Shown here: in pieces, positions 9,480-20,139 of the stretch
Position numbering within the stretch: position 1 is the first letter of the stretch
Layout: every line of letters begins with the position of its first letter
NCBI RefSeq assembly: GCF_000321225.1
Contig: NW_004450266.1
Location: 6,969,804-7,033,803, forward strand
DNA: 64,000 nucleotides
Source: Odobenus rosmarus divergens
Taxonomy: Eukaryota > Chordata > Mammalia > Carnivora > Odobenidae
Direction: 5' to 3'
The notes under the pieces: model-generated
The model's database searches: none
What the model saw: the letters and a program-made list of their open reading frames with translations, nothing else
What the model was told of the DNA's origin: nothing
Position numbers and translations under genes: made by a program

Positions 9480-9895
9480 TAAACTTTTCTGAGAAAAGGA
9501 GTCATACAGGACCTTCTATGATACGATGAGAGGTGTGGGCTTCCTCTGGAGGGCAAAGGGAACCACGGAAAATCATTAAGTGCAGAGGGTCACAAACAGA
9601 CCTCTGTTTTAGGGATGCTATCTTAGGGTCACCCTGGGCTCCCACCTCAACATCTCTGAAGGCCCAGCTCCTTGCTTTTATTGCTTTTCTTCTGAGCCTC
9701 TTCCTTGTTTTACTGGGCATGGCTGGACCAGAACCTGCTCCACAGCCTCCAAGGAAAGGCTCAAGTGCAATAAAGCCTCATGGCCAGTCCTCCAAATCTG
9801 GCTGCTCCTCAAGTCTCCCCAGATTTTACCCGCTGCTCTGGACCCAGCGGCTGCCCAGGGTCTCCCCTCGCTGAGACGTGCCCACACAAGACAGG
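9480..9895. other. Unassigned non-coding sequence
   Basis: A 113-codon plus frame (9533-9874) contains a hydrophobic stretch reading LLAFIAFLLSLFLVLLGMA. It has no recognisable family, and overlapping minus frames are equally long. I see no exon context. Confidence 0.4.
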
Positions 9896-9896
9896 G

Positions 9897-10190
9897 AAAG
9901 AACACAGCTGTTGCAGTCGGTGGGGTCCGGGTTCAAGCCTTGGGTCTGCCCCTTGCCCCCTGTGTGAGCTGCAGAACACTGCCTTCCTCCCCGGGCCTAG
10001 GCTGGGAGGAGCGGGGGCAAGCAGACATCAAAGCCCCTCCAGCCCCGCACTTCCTCCTGGGGCAAACCCTCACCTTCCTAGCTGAGATGGCAACAACCCC
10101 CACCCCTGCAACGGGCTGTTGTGAAGATCAACAACAAGGTGCCAGAAAATATTGGCCAACCACAATGTGCTTTATAAAGCGGGAGATTCT
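9897..10190 (+). mobile_element. Probable MIR, strongly diverged
   Basis: 'ggggtccgggttcaagcctt' resembles the MIR B-box region, and 'aacgggctgttgtgaagatc' plus 'aatgtgctttataaag' resemble its 3' part. The middle is barely alignable by eye. Confidence 0.45.
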
Positions 10191-10236
10191 TATCTTCTAA
10201 CCTAGTTGGTCCTCAGTGCCCGCTGACTCCGTGTCT

Positions 10237-10259
10237 TGTGTGTGTGTGTGTGTGTGTGT
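10237..10259 (+). repeat. (TG)n microsatellite
   Basis: There are about eleven perfect TG units. The minus strand reads CA, which accounts for the threonine-histidine repeat in an open frame there. Confidence 0.95.
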
Positions 10260-10439
10260 TTCCCCTGGTGGTAGGTGGGGGGTAGGGTAAGGCAGGCAGT
10301 CTGAGGCTGCAGGGGCGAGGGAGCTGCAGAGCATTTCTCCAGGCCACGTTTGGATTCCCTTGGCCCAGCCCTGACATATTCTGAGCAGAGAAAACGAACC
10401 CACTGCAGAGGGCGGGCCTTGCAGGGAAACTGAACTGGT

Positions 10440-10780
10440 GTCGGGAAGAAGGCCCCTCTGCCCGGTTCTACAGAGCGTGGCGGTGCTCCCAGGTTCCCAG
10501 GCTTGGGTGCTACCGGCTGTGTGTCACTGACACGGAGTGGGCTTGTCGCCGGTCAGCCTGACTGGGACAGGCCCAGGGGGGCACGGAGGCAGCAGCGGTC
10601 CTGGAAAGGGGGGCGGGGAGGGAGACAGAGAACTCAGTGCTGGTCCCGAGGGCTCTGGCCTCCCTCCCTTGAGCCCGGCACTGGGGCTCAGAACTGACCC
10701 GGCAGCCGGCCTTGCCCGCGGGGAGATCCAGTTAGGGTGGTAGATGCGAGGCCAGCGTTGGGAGCCCGGCCTTCCCCTGG
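10440..10780. other. GC-rich, CpG-richer patch
   Basis: By hand count there are roughly 20 CpG in about 340 bases, clearly more than in neighbouring DNA, but probably just below the usual CpG-island threshold. No TATA box, exon or known promoter element is recognised. It could be a weak or decayed CpG island. Confidence 0.45.
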
Positions 10781-10960
10781 CTCTGCGCTTTAGTCATCTG
10801 GGAAAACATCCTAACTTCTCTTAGCCTTGGCTTCTGTATCTATAAAATGGGGACGATTCTGATGAAGGAACGGAATAGTTGAGCTGCCGTAAGGGTCAAG
10901 GGAGATAATGCAGTAAAGCACATAACACATTATGAAATACTGATGCTAGTTATAATTATG
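10775..10960 (+). mobile_element. MIR
   Basis: 'cttagccttggcttctgtat', 'ctataaaatggggacgattc', 'gggtcaagggagataatgca' and 'aaagcacataacacattatg' follow the MIR core and 3' part. Confidence 0.8.
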
Positions 10961-10989
10961 GGGTGGGGACACAGCGAATCATCCAACAC

Positions 10990-11110
10990 ATGTATGATGT
11001 GGGCCCGTTATGTGCCAGGTGTTATTCAGGGAATTCTCGTCTACACAGGCCATCTCGGGGCACCAGTGAGGCGACAGAGGGAAGCACGGAGCCGCGGGGG
11101 GACAAAGAAG
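10990..11110 (-). mobile_element. Possible MIR/L2 end fragment
   Basis: 'gttatgtgccaggtgttatt' resembles the reversed terminus shared by MIR and L2. The remainder is too diverged to assign. Confidence 0.35.
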
Positions 11111-11650
11111 GGCCATCCAAACCTCCCTCCCCCAAGGTCCCTGCTATCTCCCCCCCCCACGTCACTCCCTTCTATTCACACCCTGCTCAGGGTGGGCCTG
11201 GGTCAATAGCTTCTTCCCTAAATGGGGGCTCAGAGGCCTGAGACACCAGGAGACCAGGTTGAGGCACCCAAATTAACTCACAGCCCATGGGAAAACCCCA
11301 AACTCTCCCCTTAAAAGATAATCACTAATAAGCTTTAACTCCACCTGGATGTCTCGGCTTCCCTCACGTTAATCACTCTAAACAGGCTGAATATTAATTG
11401 CGTCTCTGAAGGAAGCACCAGAATATGTTGTCTTTGATAACTCACATGGATCACCCCATCCCTCTCTCAGATAATTCCAAGAGCTTCTGGGACCCTGCAC
11501 ATTCACACGGTCCCGGAGAATGGAATTCTACGCGCGGATGCTCAAGGCCTGCCGCAGTGACTGTCTGGAAATCACTCGTTCAACAAATCTCATCCAGTCT
11601 GGGCCCTCTCCTGAACGTGTGTGCTGGGCTGGGTGGGGGCAGGGAACTCG
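11110..11650. other. Unassigned sequence, AT-rich core
   Basis: No repeat is recognised. The part 11310-11420 is AT-rich with several TAAT cores (see findings). Confidence 0.4.
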
Positions 11651-11654
11651 CCCC

Positions 11655-11850
11655 TCATAGCAGTCACTGAGTACCTACTAAGTGCCAGGAGACTGACATA
11701 TATCATTTCCCTTAAACCTCAGAACGGCCTTGTGAGGGGAGATCTTATCCCATTTCACAGGTAAGGAAACTGAGGCTTGGGGAAATTAATTGTGTCCAAG
11801 GTTATACAGGCTGTGAAATGAGGAAGGCAGCTTTGGATGCAGGCATATCT
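11655..11850 (-). mobile_element. MIR, reverse orientation
   Basis: 'gagtacctactaagtgccag', 'cccatttcacaggtaaggaa', 'actgaggcttggggaaatta' and 'ggttatacaggctgtgaaat' form a well-ordered reversed MIR. Confidence 0.86.
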
Positions 11851-12284
11851 GGCTGTCATGCTACCTGTTTTTACAGTTACATTAGAGGCTTTCGGCCTTT
11901 CTCCGTGTCCCCCGCTCCCTGCCAAAAAGGCTTTTTTTTTTCCTCCCCGCCAAATAGACAACTGTTTTTCCAATTCCCTTCCCCTTCCTATAAGTGTTGA
12001 TACTGCAGATATACAATATATCTGTGTATGTGCACTGGCCCGTTGGAGGATCACAAACCCTTGTAATAAAGATTTTTTTCACTCGCAACCCTCCAAGAAC
12101 CAATTTCACCCCCTTGTGAATGATAGTGCTCCTGCTGAGAATGTATAAATTACACCTGTGGTTCTCAGAGTGTTGTCCCCAGAGTGGAAGAGGGCAAGGC
12201 TTACCCACAGACTAAGAACAGGAAAGGAAAAATAGCTGGACCATTTATTCTCAAGGGGAGCATGTCATGTTTTCTTTTGAGGGA
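11851..12284. other. Unassigned sequence with a short MER5-like end
   Basis: At 12149-12183 'acctgtggttctcagagtgt' resembles the left terminal repeat of MER5, but the body is absent. The rest, including a T run at 11932-11941, is unassigned. Frames of 99 to 108 codons on both strands are mutually overlapping. Confidence 0.4.
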
Positions 12285-12490
12285 CACGGCCTTTCTGCTT
12301 CTAGATTTGCTATCTCTTACTCATACTTTAGATTCACTTGCCACTTCCTATGGGAAGCCTGCCCAGACATCCCCACCTGAGTCTGGGTTAAGCCCCATTC
12401 TACCTTATCCATCTCTGTATCCCAGAGCCTAACAGGGGCACAGCATGTGGTAGGTGCTCAGTGAATGTGGAGTGGATGAACTCATGGGCA
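12285..12490 (+). mobile_element. L2 3' end
   Basis: 'ttgccacttcctatgggaag', 'ctgtatcccagagcctaaca' and 'gtaggtgctcagtgaatgtg' follow the forward L2 3' terminus. Confidence 0.75.
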
Positions 12491-13435
12491 AATGAATTTA
12501 AAATTGCTTGTGCTGCCTCCGCTGCACTGGGTTAATGCTTTAGCAAAGAGCACATCAGTGATGGCTGGATCAAGCAACAGCATGCAGGCGTGTCTTCAGA
12601 ATGTGGCACCCTTGGGGCACCTTCATGAAACCAGAGTTTTCATTGGGCAACATCCATAGTAGTGTTCTTGATCAAGGCCCCTGTGGGTACTGAGATGAGC
12701 ACAGGATGAGATCTCAGGGAGAAGGGGATATTATGAGAGATGGACTTGGCCTATGGTATGCAAACTCCCCCCCTGGCTCTCTGGGCACACATTGTGGACC
12801 TTGGAGAAAAAATTTGATAACCTATCAACCAGTAATAATCAGGGAAACCCTAACTGATGAAGTCCATGTTCCCACCAATGAAGGACAGGGGTGGCCACTT
12901 CACACTTGTATTTCCAACAGTAGGACTGACGACTCACCCTAACACAGTGTATGGAAAAATGCCAGATTAAACAAACACATTTATTTTTAAATACAGAGCC
13001 GAGCAGTCAGGAAAGAGAAGGAAATCCTCAGAGGTCAAATAACCATGAGACAGCACGAATTCATAGAGGTTCCCAAACACTGAGTGGGTGATGGGCCTGG
13101 GGGCACCTGCCGCTCCTCAGTGACCTGGGGCCTTTGGTCTTAAAGAGCCAAGGGAAGAAGCAAAGGCACAGTCCTTCAGAAGGTGGAAGGGAAACGGAGA
13201 CTCTCACTTATGGCTAAGACTCAGAAAGGAGACATTTACCCTTTGGGGAAAGGGTGAATCAGAAAAACACAAAATCCCACCTTGCAGGTGGAGGTAGTAG
13301 GGAAACTTGACCCTAGGGCTGGGCAGAGGGGATGGAAAATTTTTAAAAGGCTGAGAATTTCCAATCACAAAATGGCCCTCATGTGGGTCTGGAACCTGAC
13401 TATGTATTACTTTGTGGCCAGAAGAAAAAAAAAAA
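12491..13435. other. Unassigned non-coding sequence
   Basis: There is nothing gene-like. An A12C4 tract near 13425-13440 marks the boundary to the LINE-1 remnant downstream. Confidence 0.4.
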
Positions 13436-13439
13436 ACCC

Positions 13440-13830
13440 CAAAACCCCAATCCGAGTTGAGTGTTTAAAGCAACCCCAAGTTGGTGGTTCCTCCAGGTAC
13501 CTGGCAGAAGCAAATGCAAACCCTTTCTGGAGCAACGAATTTTCAACTCAGGCCTCAAAGGAATCGCACAAAGTTTTAGCAATCATAAATGCACAATTTA
13601 AAAAAATCACAGAGCATGTAAGAAAACAAGCCACCATGAGCAAGAGAGAGCAGAAACAATGAACAAATCAATCAGACCTAGGAATGCGACAGGTACTAAA
13701 ATAATCAGATGCAGAAAATGAAATGTGTACAATATTTAAAGAAATATGTCAAAGTGGTGAAAGTATAAACAAAGAAAAGGCTATCAAGGAAAATAAAGCA
13801 GACTGAAAGATAACCAACTAAAACTTCTAG
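13440..13830 (+). mobile_element. LINE-1 5' region fragment (old, L1M group)
   Basis: 'aatcatggc'-type promoter sequence is absent. 'aggcctcaaaggaatcgcac', 'gaaaacaagccaccatgagc', 'aaataatcagatgcagaaaa' and 'ataaccaactaaaacttcta' resemble the region before and into ORF1 of old LINE-1. A longer relative lies at 55230-56610. Confidence 0.6.
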
Positions 13831-13904
13831 AAACGGGAAAGCTGATGTATGGGCTCTTCCAGACTGTTGTTCTAAATCTGGCTTACAGTTTTGGAATAAA
13901 CTTG

Positions 13905-14030
13905 GGCATTGGAATCAGAAAATGCTGTGTGACTTGGGCCAATCACCACCTGTCTCTGGGCCTCAGTTTCCTCACCTGCAAGTGAAAGGGTAGACCTAGA
14001 TCACCTCAGGAGTCCAACTCTATAAACCAA
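13905..14030 (+). mobile_element. MIR
   Basis: 'tgtgtgacttgggccaatca' and 'gggcctcagtttcctcacct' are close to the MIR core consensus. Confidence 0.78.
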
Positions 14031-14054
14031 TCTTCTATAATATGACCGATCACA

Positions 14055-14240
14055 GTCACTGGGCACCTGTTTTTTTGTGCTACCCTTGACTATCAGCGTT
14101 TTATATGATTTTTATCCTTGTGATAACCCACTGAGGCATGGGCTCCTATTATACCCAATTCACATATTAGGAAACTGAGGCAGAGAGGCATTAAGTAACT
14201 GGTCCAGAGTCCAGAGCTATTAGGCCATGCTTGGTCTCCA
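14055..14240 (-). mobile_element. MIR, reverse orientation
   Basis: 'cactgggcacctgttttttt', 'tccttgtgataacccactga', 'aggaaactgaggcagagagg' and 'cattaagtaactggtccaga' give reversed MIR directly beside the forward copy upstream. Confidence 0.82.
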
Positions 14241-14390
14241 CCGGTCTGTTTCCAGAGTCTCTGCTCTGGACTCTAACATCTGGGATCCAGGACCAGGATT
14301 CTCTGACCTATCAGAAGTTTCCCATGGCAAGCGGCAGCTCAGTGGCCCACAGAGGCTGTCAACAGCGACCGGAATAGCCATTCCAGTGTG

Positions 14391-14408
14391 GGGGCGGGGG
14401 GCGGGGCG
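14391..14408 (+). other. G-rich run
   Basis: Three G runs (5, 6 and 4) are separated by single C. This is one run short of a standard four-run quadruplex motif. Confidence 0.5.
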
Positions 14409-14559
14409 CTAAGAATACCGTGAAGTTAATTATCAATAACCAAACATGAAGTGCCTTCTATGAACAAGGCCTGTGCTTATTTTAGACAAGAGCTATTTAT
14501 GAAAGAGCAGCAAACTGGCAGATGGCTGGGGCTCACCTTCCAAATACCCTTTGGGAAAG

Positions 14560-14730
14560 TTTTTATTCTGAAAGCCCACTTCTCTGTACCGTGGGTCCCT
14601 CGTGTCTAAAATGGGGGTGATAAGAGTACCTAACACCCCTGGGTTGTCACAAACGGATTACATGAGCTAATACAAGTCCGGACAGTAGCGAGCACTCCTC
14701 GGACAGTACCTCTTGTTGCTGTGGTTCCTG
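14560..14730 (+). mobile_element. MIR fragment
   Basis: 'gtctaaaatgggggtgataa', 'gagtacctaacacccctggg' and 'acatgagctaatacaagtcc' match the 3' half of MIR. Confidence 0.72.
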
Positions 14731-14774
14731 TTACCGTTTCAGCCCAGTGGGGGGACGTCGGGTCCTGCAGCAGA

Positions 14775-14975
14775 TGACCTTGACTCAGCTCCGGGCTCCC
14801 CGACCTCCCAGCTGTGTGACTGAAAGTCCCTGACCATCTCTGAGGCTCCACGGCCCCTTTTGTGAATCAGAAACAACAATGCTTACCTCACCGGTAGTTG
14901 TGAGGGGGAAATGGACCGTGAAATGCCGAGCTCGGTGGCTGACATGTAATAGGTACTCCACGAATGTCCGTTCTC
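14775..14975 (+). mobile_element. MIR
   Basis: 'cccagctgtgtgactgaaag', 'atgcttacctcaccggtagt' and 'gacatgtaataggtactcca' run in MIR order. It is the fourth MIR in about 1.1 kb. Confidence 0.77.
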
Positions 14976-14979
14976 ACCC

Positions 14980-15920
14980 CTGGGGCGTTTGCTGCACACT
15001 CGGCTTTTCTGCCATGCTTAGAATCCAAAGAGGCAAAGGATTCTGTACTCACAGATGTTGACTTACTGCTCTTTTCCGCCAAGGGAACTTTCACAGAAGC
15101 TGTGGGGGGCGTAGAAGAGGTCTGAAGACATCCACTTCCCAGCAGGTTAAGTCAAGGCAGTGCAGCGATGCAGGTCCGCAGCCTCAGAGAGGAGCCTCTG
15201 GGCCACGACCTGCTGCTTCGGCTGAACTGGCCACTGAGATGTGCAGCTGAAGATGCAGTTAGCAACAGGAAGCGAGCCGTACCATGAGGAGGATTTGGTC
15301 ACTGAATCCACCAAGGATAATGACACTGACCTTCCCATTTGGAAATCAACCAGGCATGCGGCTGGTCAATGGCTCTGTGATCATTCTGCATACCCTGGGC
15401 TGAGAAGCAGCAGTACCACCCGAGGATGGGGACAGGGAAACAAAGATATTTAAGGGGTTTCAGAAGGACAGCCACCTCTGGAGCAGTGGCTGTGTCGCCT
15501 CGGGGAGGGCAGAATTCCACACCCAGCTTTGCAAAGAAGCATCGTAGGCTGGGACCAGAAGAGCTTGCCTAGAGGAATTCCTCTTTTGGGCAAATAGGGA
15601 ACTCTTGGGTTTCAAGCTCAATCTGTGACACCTTTCAGATTTCATAAGTCACCTGCTCCTCCTATCTCATTCTCCCTAAGCTCAAGTGGCCCAGGAATTT
15701 GAAGAAGCTGATACTTGGTGCTGAAAGATGATAGTGGCATGGTAGCATGGTGGCCATTCCAGGTGCTCTGAGTAAAAATTGAAAGTGCAAACTTAGGGAG
15801 AGAAAAGGAGCCAGGGAGGACAGATGGTCTGGGGAGCACAAGCCTGACACCAGCACAAGGGTTTCAGTGGCCACTGAGCCTCATGAATCACCCTGCTGGA
15901 ACCAGACTCCACATTTTCTC
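14980..15920. other. Unassigned non-coding sequence
   Basis: Frames up to 73 codons occur on both strands with no recognisable domain. No repeat family is recognised over nearly 1 kb. Confidence 0.4.
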
Positions 15921-15924
15921 TTCA

Positions 15925-16160
15925 CGGGGAGGACAGTGTGATGTTTCCAAACAGACCCAGCTCCTCCATGTCCTAGGACATCTATGTCCCCGAGCAAGAT
16001 ACTTTTCTGTATCTCAGTTTGGGCACTGGAAAATGGAGATACTCCTATCTCATTGAGCCCTAAACATAAAGGTTTTCATCATGAGAATAAAAACATGCAA
16101 TGTGCCTAACCTAGAGACTACCCCACAGTAAGAGTTCAATAAATGTTCCTTTATCCTTGC
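15925..16160 (+). mobile_element. MIR
   Basis: 'ctgtatctcagtttgggcac', 'tggaaaatggagatactcct' and 'agtaagagttcaataaatgt' identify the core and 3' end. Confidence 0.8.
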
Positions 16161-16164
16161 TTAA

Positions 16165-16648
16165 CTGACCTAATTGGCACCAGATGCGACAGTACGCTCA
16201 GCCTCATCAGCCTGGGTTGCCACACTGAGTATTTGTTGAAGAACTAGGGTGTGCTGCAGAGGATTATTTCTCCAGCCTGATCCTGAGAAGAATAACATAT
16301 CTGTTCCAAGCCCTTTGACTTCCCAGGTTTCTGTCTCTAGCCAGAATGGCCAGTTCTGGGCAGGGCCTGACCACTTGGTAACTCATGAGTATCTCCACTG
16401 GGTTAATATCTCCACTGTGGCCATGTCTTCTATGGAAAGAAAGCAATACAAAGGTGGAGATTCTGGACTATCTGCTATGTGCCCGGAAGCTGCCATGGTG
16501 GAACAAAGAGGCATAACCAGTGTTCTTGTTCAACTTTCTAAGGGTGAACCAGTGTATTTGGAAAGCAATGTTAGAAGCACTCATTTCTATCAGGGTGGTA
16601 GCAGTAAACACTCGAGGTCAGACACATGGTGCCAAGCCCATGTGGCGT
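16165..16648. other. Unassigned sequence with a 145-codon frame
   Basis: The plus frame 16249-16686 begins at GTG, not ATG, and its last twelve codons lie in the following MIR. The piece TSVLVQLSKGEPVYLES recalls the core strand pattern of C1q domains. No flanking C1q landmarks are visible, so this is most likely coincidence. Confidence 0.35.
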
Positions 16649-16649
16649 G

Positions 16650-16865
16650 GTGGCAAAAGCAATTACGAGCTTTAGAAGCAGACTGACTTGTGTCTGAATC
16701 CCAGTTCTGCCACTGACTAGCAAGGGATCCTTGGGGAGGGGAGGGAGGAGGGTGCCTCAGTTTGTTCATCTGTAAAATGGGGAAGATGCCCCTAACTGCT
16801 CTGATGATTACATAAACATGATACATGCCTGGCACAGAGTGAGTGCTCAATTAGCTGTTAGTTTC
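16650..16865 (+). mobile_element. MIR, near full length
   Basis: 'gtggcaaaagcaattacgag', 'tgaatcccagttctgccact', 'tttgttcatctgtaaaatgg' and 'cctggcacagagtgagtgct' are in correct order, with a short G-rich insertion near 16735. Confidence 0.87.
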
Positions 16866-17189
16866 ATTCTTCCTTCTTCTTCCTCATTCCCCACTCTCTT
16901 CTAGATTGCTGGGATTCCTTTAGTTGATAGTGAATTAGAATTAGTAGCGGATGACTTTTCTCTGCCCTTTGGTGACTGCCATCCTCTGTACCTATAAATT
17001 TGTACATCATCAAGTAGGTGCTTGTGAAAAAATTTCCAGTGGCTTCTGACTTTTTAAACAAGAATAGCAAAAGGTCCCAGCTCCTCTGCCTGGGACCCCA
17101 AGGCTTCCACCAGTAGGCCTCAACCTCCCAGCCACTCCCCTGCTACAGTGCTCACCCTGCTGGCACCCATCACGGTGCTGGGTGTGGAG
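16866..17189. other. Unassigned non-coding sequence
   Basis: I see no gene, RNA gene or repeat that I can name. Confidence 0.4.
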
Positions 17190-17375
17190 GAGGGCTTAAC
17201 TCAGCCTTGAAGATGTTAGGGATGGTAAGAAAGGCTTTCCAGAGGCAGGTGCGTCCAAAGTTAATCCTAAAGCACAAGGAGGATTTCGCCAATAGACCAA
17301 GATGGAGAAGGCATTCTGAGCCAAGAGAATAATATCACGTGCAAAAGGCCTGAGACCTGAGGCCTCCCCAGGGCA
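17190..17375 (-). mobile_element. L2, reverse orientation
   Basis: 'aggctttccagaggcaggtg', 'gaaggcattctgagccaaga' and 'cacgtgcaaaaggcctgaga' match the reversed L2 3' untranslated region. Confidence 0.66.
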
Positions 17376-17516
17376 GCCAGGCCTCCGTGCAGGCAGATTC
17401 TTGTCACCTCTCCACTCAGACTGTCCTCACTTCTCTTCCTGTCTTTACTAGGCTGACAGACACCTCTTCTGCACTCTCTGCTGGACTCCGACCAGGACCT
17501 TACTTTTCTCGTGCTC

Positions 17517-17985
17517 AGCTTTCAAAGTGTGGCTCAGGGATCCTCGCAGGTCCCTGAGACCCTTTCGGGAAGTCGGTGAGGTCAAGACTACTTAAAATAC
17601 TGCCTTTTTCATCCTTGTTCTCTTATCAGTATACAGTGGAGTTTTCCAGACTGAATACAGAAACAGCTATATCTTCCATTAAGCCAAATAGTAAAGAGAT
17701 TTGCCAAAATGTAAAACAATGCCATTCTATACATTTTTTGTTTGTTGTGGAAAAGTCATTTTCATAAAAAATGTGTTATTTATGTTAATGTAAGGGTTTA
17801 TTATTATTACTTTAAATAAGCTATAAATAATGATTTTAACTTTTTTTTCAGTGCTAATCACTAGCATGACAAATTTTGATAGACATAATCTACATAAACA
17901 AAAACTCTTTGGGGTCTTTAATAATTTGGAAGAGTCAAACAGGGTCCCGAAACCAGACAGTTTCAGAACCACTGCTTTAGGGCAT
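17517..17985 (+). mobile_element. hAT-like non-autonomous DNA transposon
   Basis: It opens with 'gctttcaaagtgtggctcag' and closes with 'acagtttcagaaccactgct', an inverted-repeat pair of hAT type. The AT-rich interior includes 'gtaaaacaatgccattctat', 'tgtgttatttatgttaatgt' and 'aaactctttggggtctttaa'. I recognise it as a common mammalian hAT relative but cannot name the subfamily. Confidence 0.7.
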
Positions 17986-17989
17986 TCTG

Positions 17990-18262
17990 TGAAGAGGGCT
18001 AGGGGCATAACTGGCCCTGGGAAGCCTTCTCAGATGGCGATTTCTGCCCCTTACCGGGAAAAGAGCCCACAGGCAGTCTGTCCCTGGCTGGACCCTTCTG
18101 TCTTGCCTGTTTCTCTCTGTTCCTCCCTTTCCTTCCTCTTCCTGTGAAAACCTTAGCAGCAGACCAGGCCTCTCACTCAGCCTCTCGCTCGGTAACCCCC
18201 TCCCTAAGCTCAGGGAGGTGTGTGGTCAGGAGGCTTCGCTGTTAGGAAGGCCGGGTCCACAC
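17990..18262. other. Unassigned non-coding sequence
   Basis: A pyrimidine-rich stretch near 18100-18145 is the only visible feature. Confidence 0.4.
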
Positions 18263-18264
18263 AA

Positions 18265-18770
18265 ATAACCCAATGGCTCTGACTGGCATTTCCCTGATGA
18301 CTAAAAATGTGAAACATCTTTTGATGTGCTTATTGGCCATTTCTGTTGTTTCCTTTGGAGAAATGCCTATTCAAACTCTTTGCCCATTTTTGAATTAGGC
18401 CCTTTGTCTTTTTATTGCTGAGTTTAAGAGTTCTTTATATATTCTGCAATAAAAGTCCCTTGTGAGATCTATGACTGCAAATATTTTCTCCCATTCCAGG
18501 CTCATCTTTATTTCCCATATGGTGTTCTCTGCAGCACAAAAATTTTTAATTTTGATGATGTCCAATTTATGTATTGTTTTCCTCCTTTTTGTGTGTGCCT
18601 AGCCACTGCCTGCCTAATCTGAGGTCATGAGCATTTATGCCTATGTTTTCTTTTAAGGATTTATAGCTTTAGCATTTTGAGTTAATTTTTGTCTACAGTA
18701 TGAGGAAAGGTCCAACTTCACGCTTTTGCGTGTGGATAGCCATCATCCCAGCACCATTTGCTGAAGAGAT
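18265..18770 (-). mobile_element. LINE-1 ORF2 C-terminal remnant, reverse orientation
   Basis: 'gacataaatt'-type repeats aside, the stretch 'ctggcatttccctgatgact', 'tgctgagtttaagagttctt', 'caaatattttctcccattcc', 'ttaattttgatgatgtccaa' and 'ccagcaccatttgctgaaga' is the antisense of the end of LINE-1 ORF2. Multiple indels kill the reading frame. Confidence 0.87.
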
Positions 18771-18774
18771 GACC

Positions 18775-18920
18775 AGTATCTCTGAGACTCAGTCGTCTCA
18801 TCTCGAAAATGGGCTTTAAAAGACCATCTAGCAGGGTGCTGTGAGCATTCAATGGGACAGAGAAAAAAAAAATGCCCTGTGGCGGTCCCTGGCACACAGC
18901 AGACAATGCCTATAACTGAA
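18775..18920 (+). mobile_element. MIR fragment
   Basis: 'ctcatctcgaaaatgggctt', 'agggtgctgtgagcattcaa' and 'cggtccctggcacacagcag' correspond to the MIR core and 3' end. Confidence 0.75.
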
Positions 18921-18924
18921 GGAT

Positions 18925-19080
18925 CAGACAGTGGATGTGAAATGTTCTGAAACACTGGTCATCATCACTACCATTTGACCAGAGCTTTTCCATCCCTAAA
19001 GGTCGTCAGCATCCACCACCCCACCTGTAACCCTTTTCCCAGAACCCCCTCTCTGAGCAGCCCTGGAAATCTTTTTCTTC
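18925..19080. other. Unassigned short stretch
   Basis: No repeat or gene signal is recognised. Confidence 0.4.
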
Positions 19081-19096
19081 TCCCCTTCCCTTTTTT

Positions 19097-19277
19097 TTTT
19101 TTTAAGATTTTATTTATTTATTTGAGATAACAGTGAAAGAGAGATCACAGGGGGAGAGGGAGAAGCAGATTCACTGTTGAGTGGACAGCCCAATGTGGGA
19201 CTCGATCCCAGGACCCCGGGGATCACGACCTGAGCCAAAGGCAGACGCTTAACCGACTGAGCCACCCAGGTGTCCCT
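19097..19277 (-). mobile_element. SINEC, reverse orientation
   Basis: Poly-T, aagattttatttatttattt, 'gggactcgatcccaggaccc', 'cacgacctgagccaaaggca' and 'actgagccacccaggtgtcc' give the whole reversed element. Direct repeat tccccttccctttttt flanks it (19081-19096 and 19278-19293). The poly-T blurs the left edge by a few bases. Confidence 0.95.
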
Positions 19278-19293
19278 TCCCCTTCCCTTTTTT

Positions 19294-20135
19294 CTCTTAC
19301 TTTCTACCTTAATTTTGCATTAACTGCTCTTGGTCTTCATTAATTAATCAAATTAAGATTGTTAACCCACTCAAATCTTTTTTGGCAAGTCGGTGGGAAG
19401 GTGGGAATGAACAAATCAATCAAGTAAAAGGCTCCTAATTTAAAGTCAGAAATGTGAAGCCCCTGGAGCCACAGGGATCATGCAGGCCACCCCACATGCA
19501 GGTGTCAGAGGTGGGACCTGGGGACACTAACTCCGGGGCTCTGCAGTCCCACACTGCACTCCCCCTCCCACCCTGGAGAGATCCTTTTAAATCAGTCTCC
19601 CTCCTCCTCGGTGTTTGCAACACCTCCCGATTTAGTTTTCTCTCTGCATTTCATTAGTGTCCCATTTGCCTCATCTTCCTGATCTCTGAGGCGGGCGTTA
19701 AGCAGGAGGTGACTGAATGGGCAGCGAGGGCTCCCTGCCTCCTGATTGTGGGTGAGGTGACATGCAGGAGAGGAGAGCGGTAGCCCCAGGGCTGCAATTC
19801 TACATGGTGCTCCGGTCCACTTGGCTCAAGCCAGCAAACAATAGCAGGACTCTAGCTGTGCCCCAGGCATAGGGGGAGGGGCTCAAGGACGAGGAGCTGC
19901 ACTTGCCCTTGACACCTCCAGGCTCAAGGGGATGGCGGGATAATGCTGGGGCTGTGTGCTGCTACAGAAACTGGGCCCACCTGAGCAGGCGGAGTGAGTG
20001 AGAAAGAGCGAGAGGTTAGCTGGGGGGAGAAGGGCAGTGGGGCCATTCCAGGAAGGGTTCGGAATAACATACATAAAGGCAGGAGGGTGACAATAGCGTG
20101 TAAGCAAACATCGATATGGAATGTGTTGTGGAAAG
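19294..20135. other. Unassigned sequence, AT-rich at left
   Basis: 19310-19440 is AT-rich with repeated TAAT cores (see findings). The remainder is of ordinary composition without recognisable genes. Confidence 0.4.
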
Positions 20136-20139
20136 TATT

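Noticed and set aside
16249..16686. Frame with a C1q-like phrase (TSVLVQLSKGEPVYLES)
   Set aside because: It begins at GTG, ends in a MIR, and lacks the other conserved C1q positions. The similarity is one short stretch seen from memory.
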